Source of the DNA: Streptomyces sp. NBC_01431
Lineage (GTDB): Bacteria; Actinomycetota; Actinomycetes; Streptomycetales; Streptomycetaceae
Length of the DNA stretch: 64,000 bases
Direction of reading: 5' to 3'
Assembly: GCF_036231355.1 (NCBI RefSeq)
Contig: NZ_CP109496.1
Span: forward strand, 868,001 to 932,000
In this document: positions 58,567-64,000 of the stretch, piece by piece
Position numbering within the stretch: position 1 is the first letter of the stretch
Layout of the letters: every line of letters starts with the position of its first letter
The notes under the pieces: model-generated
What the model was told of the DNA's origin: nothing
What the model saw: the letters and a program-made list of their open reading frames with translations, nothing else
Database searches by the model: none
Program-made: the position numbers and the translations under genes

Positions 58567-61155
58567 TCAGCCCACCCGGACTTCCAGAACGGTGACCGAG
58601 TACGGCGCGAACGTCGCGGTGAAGGACGGGGCGACGCCGTTGACGGTACGGCCGCGGGGGACCACCGCCCGGGGATCGGCGAGGGTGTTGGTGGCCTCCT
58701 TGTCCGCCGCCGCGAGCACGGTGACGGCCGCCGTCGGATCGGTGCGGGTGACGCCCTCCAAGTTGACGGCCGTCCGGCGCGCGGTGCCGCCCGTGTTGAT
58801 CACGGCCAGGTGGATGCGGCGCGTGCGCGGGTCGTGGGTGGTGACGGCGTTGAGTCCGGGCAGGGCACGCACCGCGGTGGGCAGCACGACCGTGCCACGG
58901 CGGGTGAGCAGCATCTGCTGCGCGTAGTAGCTCGGCGAGCTGTAGCTGGTCAGCGTGTCGTAGGCGATGAGGTTGGTGGCCCAGGTGTTGTCCCGTACGT
59001 GGCTGAACAGCGGCGCGTAGGACTCCATCAGGACCTGGTCGGAGTTGCGGATGAGCCCCGCGAGCCAGGAGGCGTCGCCGAGCGCGGCGTTGAGGTCGGG
59101 GGTGGGCCGCCCCTCCTGCGCCGCCCATTCCCCGACGAAGACCTTGGGGCTGTTGCGGTCACGCTGGTCGTACTTGTGGGAGCCGGCCTGGAAGGCGGAG
59201 GGCGACTGGTAGTAGTGCTCGTCGATCAGGTCGTACGGGCGCGAGGACACGGGGGTGGTGGCGATCAGCTTCAGCGCGGGGAAACGGGCCTTGATGGCGT
59301 CATGGAACGCGGCGTAACGCTCCTCGTAGGAACCGGACTTGTCGAACCCGTCCTCGTTGCCGATCTCGACGTATTTCAGCGGGAACGGCTTGGGGTGACC
59401 ATCGGCGGCCCGCCGGGCGCCCCAGGTGGAGGTGGCGGGGCCGGTGATGTATTCGATCTGGTCCACGGCGTCCTGCACCAGGGGCTTCAGGGCGTCGCCG
59501 GTGACGTGGGCGCCCTGGAGGGAGTACCCGGCGTACACGCACAGCAGCGGCATGCAGCCCAGGTCCTCGGTCATCTGGAGGTATTCGGGCAGGCCGAGGC
59601 CGTCCGTGGACCAGTAGCCCCAGGCCGAGTTGCGGTGTCCGGGGCGCTGCTCGACGGGGCCGATGGTCTTCTTCCAGTCGAAGCGGTCGGCGATGACGTT
59701 GCCTTCGAGGTAGTTGCCCCCCGGGAAGCGCAGGAACTTCGGTTCCAGCGCAGCGAGTTGCTCCATGAGGTCGATGCGCAGTCCGTTCCTGCGGCCCTTG
59801 TAGGTGGGCGGGAAGAGGGAGACCTGGCTGAGCCAGAGCGTGCCGGGGGCGGAGGTGGTGACGGTGAGGCGGGCGTTCGCGGTGGTCGGGGCGGACGGGC
59901 CGGTGCGCAGGGCGAGTTCGTAGGAGCGCCAGCTTCCGGTGAGGGGCGCGGTGGTGCCGGTGGCGTAGACCTTGCCGTCGCTTCCGGTGAGGGCGATGGT
60001 CAACCTGCCTGATTTTCCAGCCGACTTGGCGTACAGGGAGGCGCGGTAGGTGGTGGACGGCCTGACCGGGAAGCCCCAGAACCCTTCGTTGGCCACGCCG
60101 TCGCCCGCCGATTTGGCCGTGACGCGCAGCGACTGGGTGAGGGCGGCGTTGAGCGGCTGGGCGGTGTCGATGGCTGCCTCGGCGCCACCGGTGACGCTCC
60201 AGTGCAGCGGGGTGTCGGCGGCCATGAAGCTGCGGTTGTTGACGAGTTCGGCGTAGAGGCCGCCCTCGCCGCTGTGGTTGATGTCCTCGAAGAAGATCCC
60301 GCCGAGATCGGAGCTGACCTGCGGGCCGGGGTGGGCGGTGTCGACGGTCAGCAGGGGCTGGGTCGATTCGACGGGTACGCCGGCGAGTGCTGCGGCGTCG
60401 GCGGCGCTCAGCGCGCTGCCGAAGACCTGGACGTCATCGATGCGGCCGTGGGCCTGGTCGACCTGGGCCCCGCCGAACAAGCCCCGGCCGACGGCGGTCG
60501 CACCGGTCGCCGGCCAGCCCCCGGTGTAAGGGGCCTCGCCTTCCAGGACGCCGTTGACGTAGAGGCGTATGGCACCGGCGGCCGTGTCGGCCACGCCGAG
60601 CAGGTGGTACCAGGTGCCGGTCACGGGCGCGGCCGCGGCACCGGCGACCGCGGCCCCGCCGTTCGCCGAGGTCGCGTCGGACGGCAGCCGGGTGAACGCG
60701 AACGCACCGGTGTCATCGCGGAGTTGGAGGTAGAAGCCGCTCACCGCGAGGCCGTCGACCGAGACGAAGGTCTGGTATCCGGCGGCGGAGGTGAGCTGGA
60801 CCCAGGCGGCGACGCTGAAGCTCTTGGCGGTGTCCACCACGGGAGCGGCCGCCGACGCACAGCCCCCCGCCGAGAGGTCGAGGCTGGACGCGCCGGACTT
60901 CGCCGCACCCCACTTCGCGCCCCCGGTGAGAGTGAGCGTGCGGCCGTTGCCGGAGCTGTCGGCGGCGCTCGTCCCGGCGCCTTCGTCGAAAGGCCAGTGG
61001 GCGAGGGGCGCGGGCAGCGAGGACTCGGCGCCCCGCGCGGGGGACGCCGCGAAGGCGGGAGCGCCGACCACACCGGCCAGCGGTAGGGCGCCGAGCGCGG
61101 TGACGACCGCTCGGCGGCTCGGCCCGGGAGCGGCGGCGGAGGTGGACTGTGTCAT
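58567..61155 (-). CDS. Exported GH51-type alpha-L-arabinofuranosidase with LamG-like domain
   Basis: 862 aa. Tat-type signal PSRRAVVTALGALPLAG. Residues ~45-215 form a LamG/concanavalin-like domain (LAHWPFDEGAG, WYHLLGVAD, IDDVQVFG). From ~220 the GH51 region begins: SDLGGIFFEDINHSGEGGLY, FLRFPGGNYLEG, acid/base Glu in EIGNED (about 605), nucleophile Glu in FVGEW near 670, and a C-terminal beta domain. Releases arabinose from plant arabinan/arabinoxylan. GGAG 9 nt before the ATG. Operator-like motif at 61182. Confidence 0.87.
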   Translation of the reverse strand: MTQSTSAAAPGPSRRAVVTALGALPLAGVVGAPAFAASPARGAESSLPAPLAHWPFDEGAGTSAADSSGNGRTLTLTGGAKWGAAKSGASSLDLSAGGCASAAAPVVDTAKSFSVAAWVQLTSAAGYQTFVSVDGLAVSGFYLQLRDDTGAFAFTRLPSDATSANGGAAVAGAAAAPVTGTWYHLLGVADTAAGAIRLYVNGVLEGEAPYTGGWPATGATAVGRGLFGGAQVDQAHGRIDDVQVFGSALSAADAAALAGVPVESTQPLLTVDTAHPGPQVSSDLGGIFFEDINHSGEGGLYAELVNNRSFMAADTPLHWSVTGGAEAAIDTAQPLNAALTQSLRVTAKSAGDGVANEGFWGFPVRPSTTYRASLYAKSAGKSGRLTIALTGSDGKVYATGTTAPLTGSWRSYELALRTGPSAPTTANARLTVTTSAPGTLWLSQVSLFPPTYKGRRNGLRIDLMEQLAALEPKFLRFPGGNYLEGNVIADRFDWKKTIGPVEQRPGHRNSAWGYWSTDGLGLPEYLQMTEDLGCMPLLCVYAGYSLQGAHVTGDALKPLVQDAVDQIEYITGPATSTWGARRAADGHPKPFPLKYVEIGNEDGFDKSGSYEERYAAFHDAIKARFPALKLIATTPVSSRPYDLIDEHYYQSPSAFQAGSHKYDQRDRNSPKVFVGEWAAQEGRPTPDLNAALGDASWLAGLIRNSDQVLMESYAPLFSHVRDNTWATNLIAYDTLTSYSSPSYYAQQMLLTRRGTVVLPTAVRALPGLNAVTTHDPRTRRIHLAVINTGGTARRTAVNLEGVTRTDPTAAVTVLAAADKEATNTLADPRAVVPRGRTVNGVAPSFTATFAPYSVTVLEVRVG

Positions 61156-61181
61156 GCGGGGGCTCCTCAATTCTCGGTATA

Positions 61182-61191
61182 CGTTCGAGAT
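61182..61191 (+). promoter_or_regulatory. CGTTCGARAT motif, copy 1
   Basis: CGTTCGAGAT, 27 nt upstream of the GH51 ATG; on the minus strand it is directly followed by TATACC, a possible -10. Same decamer as copy 4. Confidence 0.5.
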
Positions 61192-61292
61192 TTCGGGCAA
61201 TGTTCTGCATTTCGACGCCGGGGAGCATCCCCTCTCCCCGAGCACCTCGTCAACACCCCGGGACATCCCGGAAACCGTTCCTGCTCGACCCA

Positions 61293-61322
61293 TTGACACC
61301 CCCGGTCGCACGTTATTACGGT
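61293..61322 (+). promoter_or_regulatory. HrdB-type promoter of the dehydratase gene
   Basis: TTGACA (61293-61298), 18 nt, TACGGT (61317-61322) match the vegetative sigma consensus (TTGACa, TAnnnT). The start point would be near 61329, just before the two reverse copies of the decamer, so a bound repressor would block initiation. Confidence 0.5.
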
Positions 61323-61331
61323 CACGCCAGC

Positions 61332-61360
61332 ATTTCGAACGCATGACGAAATTTCGAACG
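61332..61360 (-). promoter_or_regulatory. CGTTCGARAT motif, copies 2 and 3
   Basis: ATTTCGAACG at 61332-61341 and 61351-61360, both the reverse complement of CGTTCGAAAT, 19 bp apart. They lie at the expected transcription start and leader of the dehydratase gene. Confidence 0.55.
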
Positions 61361-61390
61361 TCACAGACAGCAGCCTCGGGAGCAACTGCC

Positions 61391-62551
61391 TTGCGAATCA
61401 CGGGAATCAGCACCCATGTAGTCGGAACCCCCTGGCGCAACCTCACTTACGTGCAGGTCCACACCGATGAGGGCCTGACCGGCGTCGGCGAGACCCGGAT
61501 GCTCGGCCGCACCGACGCACTGATCGGCTATCTCCGCGAGGCGGAGGCCAACCACATCGCGGGCTCCGACCCGTTCGCGATCGAGGACCTCGTGCGGCGG
61601 ATGAAGTACGGCGACTACGGGCGGGCCGGCGAGATCGTGATGTCGGGCATCGCGGTGGTGGAGATGGCCTGCTGGGACATCAAGGGCAAGGCGCTCGGCG
61701 TCCCGGTGTGGGAGCTGCTGGGCGGCCGGGTGACCGACCGGGTCAAGGCGTACGCCAACGGCTGGTATACCACCGAGCGCACACCGGAGGCCTACCACAA
61801 GGCGGCGGCCGCGGTCGTCGAGCGCGGTTACCGGGCGCTGAAGATCGACCCGTTCGGCACCGGCCACTTCGAGCTTGACCGCCGACAGTCCCTGTACGCC
61901 GTCTCGTTGATCGAGGCGGTGCGGGACGCGATCGGCCCGGACACCGAGCTGATGCTGGAGATGCACGGCCGGTTCTCGCCCGCGACCGCCGTCCGCCTCG
62001 CCCACGAGCTGGCGCCGTTCGAGCCCGCGTGGCTGGAGGAGCCGGTCCCGCCGGAGAACCTCAAGGCGCTGGCGAAGGTCGCCGGGAAGGTCGACATCCC
62101 GCTGGCGACCGGTGAACGCATCCATGACCGGATCGAGTTCCGCGAGCTCTTCGAGTCGCAGGCCGTCGACATCATCCAGCCGGACCTCGGCCACATCGGC
62201 GGCATCCTGGAGACCAGGAAGCTCGCGGCGACCGCTGAGACGCACTACATGCTGGTCGCGCCGCACAACGTGGGCGGTTCGGTGCTGACCGCGGCCTCGC
62301 TCCACGTAGCGGGCTGCACGCCGAACTTCAAGATCCTTGAACACTTCAACGACTTCGCGGACGCCGAGATCAAGAAGGTCGTCAAGGGTGCCCCCCAGGT
62401 GGTCGACGGCTACTTCGAGCTGCCCAAGGGGCCGGGTCTCGGCGTGGAGCTCGACGTGGACGCGGCGGCCGAATTCCCGCAACAGCAGGCCCGGTTCGAC
62501 CTGTGGGCCGAGGGCTGGGAGAAGCGCGACCCCTCCGGGGCACGGGGATGA
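61391..62551 (+). CDS. Mandelate-racemase-family sugar-acid dehydratase/cycloisomerase
   Basis: 386 aa enolase-superfamily. N-terminal capping domain RITGISTHVVGTPWRNLTYV, barrel with ALKIDPFG (about 157), metal ligands in MLEMHG, WLEEPVPPEN and TGERIHD, then QPDLGHIGG and VAPHNVGG (catalytic His near 294). Resembles dehydratases and cycloisomerases of galactonate or anhydrogalactonate type. TTG 61391 chosen because GGGAG is 9 nt upstream; ATG 61343 would add 16 residues but overlaps the operator repeats. Overlaps the next gene by 4 nt. Confidence 0.82.
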   Translation: MRITGISTHVVGTPWRNLTYVQVHTDEGLTGVGETRMLGRTDALIGYLREAEANHIAGSDPFAIEDLVRRMKYGDYGRAGEIVMSGIAVVEMACWDIKGKALGVPVWELLGGRVTDRVKAYANGWYTTERTPEAYHKAAAAVVERGYRALKIDPFGTGHFELDRRQSLYAVSLIEAVRDAIGPDTELMLEMHGRFSPATAVRLAHELAPFEPAWLEEPVPPENLKALAKVAGKVDIPLATGERIHDRIEFRELFESQAVDIIQPDLGHIGGILETRKLAATAETHYMLVAPHNVGGSVLTAASLHVAGCTPNFKILEHFNDFADAEIKKVVKGAPQVVDGYFELPKGPGLGVELDVDAAAEFPQQQARFDLWAEGWEKRDPSGARG

Positions 62552-63561
62552 GCAGCCGTGCGATCGTGGTCGACGCGCCGGGCAGCCACCGCCTGGTCAC
62601 CGGCCCGCGCCCGGAGCCCGGCCCCGGCGAGGTCGTCGTGCGGGTCGCGGCCGCCGGCATCTGCCTGAGCGACCGCGAAGTGTACGAGGGCCACCGCGCC
62701 CCCGGTTACGTCCGCTATCCGGTCACCCCCGGCCACGAGTGGGCCGGGACCGTCGAGGCGGCCGGGGCGGGCGTCGATCCCGGGCTCGTCGGGCGCAGGA
62801 CGGTCGCCGAGGGCTTCCGCAGCTGCGGCACCTGCGAGCGGTGCCGCAGCGGCGAGACCTCGCTGTGCAGCGCCGCGTACGCCGAGACCGGCTTCACGCA
62901 TCCCGGCGGCTTCGCCGACCACGTGGTGGTCCCGGCCAGGCTGCTGCACCCGCTGCCGGACGACGCGGACCTGCGCGCCGCCAGCCTGCTCGAACCGGCC
63001 GCCGTGGTCGCCGCCGCCGTACGGGCCGCCGCGCCCGAGGCGGGCGAGCGGATCGCGGTCGTGGGGGCGGGCACGCTCGGCCTGCTCGCGGTCCAGTTCC
63101 TGGCCGGGTACTCCCCCGCGGAACTGACGGCGATCGACCCCCGCGTCGAACGCGCCGAACGGGCCCGCGCCATGGGAGCCACCGAGGCTCGCACCCCCGA
63201 CCTTTCGTCCGATGTGCACGGCCGCTACGACCTCGTCGTCGAGACGGCGGGGGCGCCGTACACCGCCGCCGATTCCTGCCTGCTCGCCCGGCGCGGCGGT
63301 CGGGTGGTCCTGACCGGGATGTTCGCCGCGGGCGCGCGGGGGATCGACCCGGTGCACCTGTCGGTCAGCCAGCTCACCGTGCGCAGCGTCTTCGGGGCGT
63401 CCTCCGCCGCCTGGTCCTTCGCCGTCCGGGCGTACGCCGCCGGGCGGATCGATCCGGCCGCGCTGATCACCCACGAGTTCCCGCTGGACCGGTACGCCGA
63501 CGCCCTCGCGCTGGTCGGCGGCGGGGACCCCACGACCGGAAAGGTCGTGCTGCGCCCTTAG
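62548..63561 (+). CDS. Zinc-dependent alcohol dehydrogenase (MDR family)
   Basis: 337 aa. Catalytic zinc ligands: Cys in GICLSDREV (about 32) and GHE (about 62-64); structural zinc cysteines in CGTCERCRSGETSLC (about 93-107). Cofactor motif VVGAGTLGLLAVQ (about 172). Related to threonine/sorbitol/galactitol dehydrogenases. Its ATG overlaps the dehydratase stop (ATGA), so they likely act in sequence on a sugar or sugar acid. Confidence 0.87.
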   Translation: MSSRAIVVDAPGSHRLVTGPRPEPGPGEVVVRVAAAGICLSDREVYEGHRAPGYVRYPVTPGHEWAGTVEAAGAGVDPGLVGRRTVAEGFRSCGTCERCRSGETSLCSAAYAETGFTHPGGFADHVVVPARLLHPLPDDADLRAASLLEPAAVVAAAVRAAAPEAGERIAVVGAGTLGLLAVQFLAGYSPAELTAIDPRVERAERARAMGATEARTPDLSSDVHGRYDLVVETAGAPYTAADSCLLARRGGRVVLTGMFAAGARGIDPVHLSVSQLTVRSVFGASSAAWSFAVRAYAAGRIDPAALITHEFPLDRYADALALVGGGDPTTGKVVLRP

Positions 63562-63591
63562 GCGCGGCTTCATGCCCTATGACCCGAACCT

Positions 63592-63601
63592 CGTTCGAGA
63601 T
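63592..63601 (+). promoter_or_regulatory. CGTTCGARAT motif, copy 4
   Basis: CGTTCGAGAT again, 43 nt upstream of the last gene; followed by ACCGAAC, so GTTCG-N6-CGAAC forms an inverted repeat. Confidence 0.5.
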
Positions 63602-63643
63602 ACCGAACATTCTTGACCCCCGCTCACGCAAGGAACCCCGCCT

Positions 63644-64000
63644 GTGACCGATACATCAGCCCTCCCCGAAGACAGGCGGCCCCGCCGCCCCGGCGAGCGG
63701 GCCCTGACGGCCCTCGGCCTCGCCGCGCCCGCCGACAACCCCGCCGACTCCTCCCCTCACCTCTTCCCCGACGGCGGCGCCTGGCGCACCGAGATCCCCT
63801 CGGTCGAGGGGCCGGAGGCACTGGGCGTCGTCCTCAAGGAGTCCACGCGGCTCGACGTGCCCGTACACCGCATCAGCCAGGGCAGCGGGGTGTGGATGCT
63901 GTCCGATGCCGAGATCACCGAGATGGCCGGGGCGTGTGCGGCACGCGGCATCGAGCTCTGCCTCTTCACCGGCCCGCGCGGCACCTGGGACACCGGCGGC
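63644..64000 (+). CDS. Unidentified protein, N-terminal part (cut by window end)
   Basis: First 119 residues from GTG 63644, with AGGA upstream. After a polar start, PEALGVVLKESTRLDVPVHRISQGSGVWMLSDAEI and CAARGIELCLFTGPRGTWD suggest an alpha/beta (TIM-barrel-like) protein. It vaguely recalls proteins annotated as U32-type peptidases or aldolase-like enzymes in sugar-acid loci; not secure. Same orientation and motif as the dehydratase genes, 82 nt after the dehydrogenase. Confidence 0.55.
   Translation, partial: MTDTSALPEDRRPRRPGERALTALGLAAPADNPADSSPHLFPDGGAWRTEIPSVEGPEALGVVLKESTRLDVPVHRISQGSGVWMLSDAEITEMAGACAARGIELCLFTGPRGTWDTGG

Overview
The window is chromosomal DNA of very high G+C with strong G/C at third codon positions, GTG/TTG starts, many 4-nt ATGA/GTGA gene overlaps and GC-rich hairpin terminators without U tracts. 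Together with an SsgA-like sporulation protein, F420-dependent enzymes, Tat-exported enzymes and a Nur-type nickel box, this points to a Streptomyces (or close streptomycete). I see no rRNA, tRNA, CRISPR array, insertion sequence or phage gene. The window opens in the 3' end of a carboxylate-amine ligase gene and closes inside an unidentified gene.

Region 1 (about 0.5-17.5 kb) looks like a stress/redox island. A minus-strand operon encodes a D-lactate dehydrogenase-like FAD/Fe-S oxidoreductase, a pyruvate-oxidase-like ThDP enzyme, an enolase-superfamily enzyme and an SDR; two of these end in a single membrane tail. Around it lie two paralogous F420-dependent LLM enzymes, a small hydrophilic protein, a membrane protein, an SMP-30-like beta-propeller, an isochorismatase-type hydrolase, a HAD phosphatase with a 44-aa membrane protein upstream, a VOC protein, an SsgA-like protein, a 51-aa hydrophobic protein, an SGNH hydrolase and a nitrobindin-like protein. 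Several intergenic sites resemble SigB-type promoters.

Region 2 (17.6-30.5 kb) carries a long-form GAPDH, an AI-2E family permease, a compact Mrp-type antiporter operon (short MrpE-like, fused MrpF-G, split MrpA C-terminus, MrpB, C and D), a helical-repeat-like protein, an APC amino-acid permease, a DUF779 protein behind a 31-bp palindrome, an epoxide hydrolase, and a 64-aa membrane protein coupled to an AlkZ-type winged-helix protein.

Region 3 (30.8-43.8 kb): a five-gene Dpp/Nik-type ABC importer on the minus strand, preceded by a Nur-box-like inverted repeat and therefore probably a nickel importer; a methyltransferase; an acyl-CoA catabolic block (quinone-oxidoreductase-type MDR, two adjacent acyl-CoA dehydrogenases, divergent SDR, enoyl-CoA hydratase) with TetR-type palindromes; and a Tat-exported phospholipase C/acid phosphatase-type phosphoesterase.

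Region 4 (43.9-55.2 kb): a lipoprotein with a duplicated Cys/His module, divergent from a MacAB-like efflux set (adaptor, ATPase, FtsX-type permease, DUF5666-like protein) that leads into an OmpR-type response regulator and histidine kinase. The divergent promoter region holds three perfect CTCCCAG repeats at 11-bp period, a likely operator of that regulator. Next comes an OpuC/ProU-type osmolyte importer whose ATPase gene is convergent with its permease and binding-protein genes.

Region 5 (55.2-64 kb): an exported TolB-propeller/amidohydrolase fusion, then a sugar-acid locus (exported GH51 arabinofuranosidase with LamG-like domain, mandelate-racemase-family dehydratase, zinc alcohol dehydrogenase, final unidentified gene). 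Four copies of CGTTCGARAT near its three promoters suggest one local regulator.
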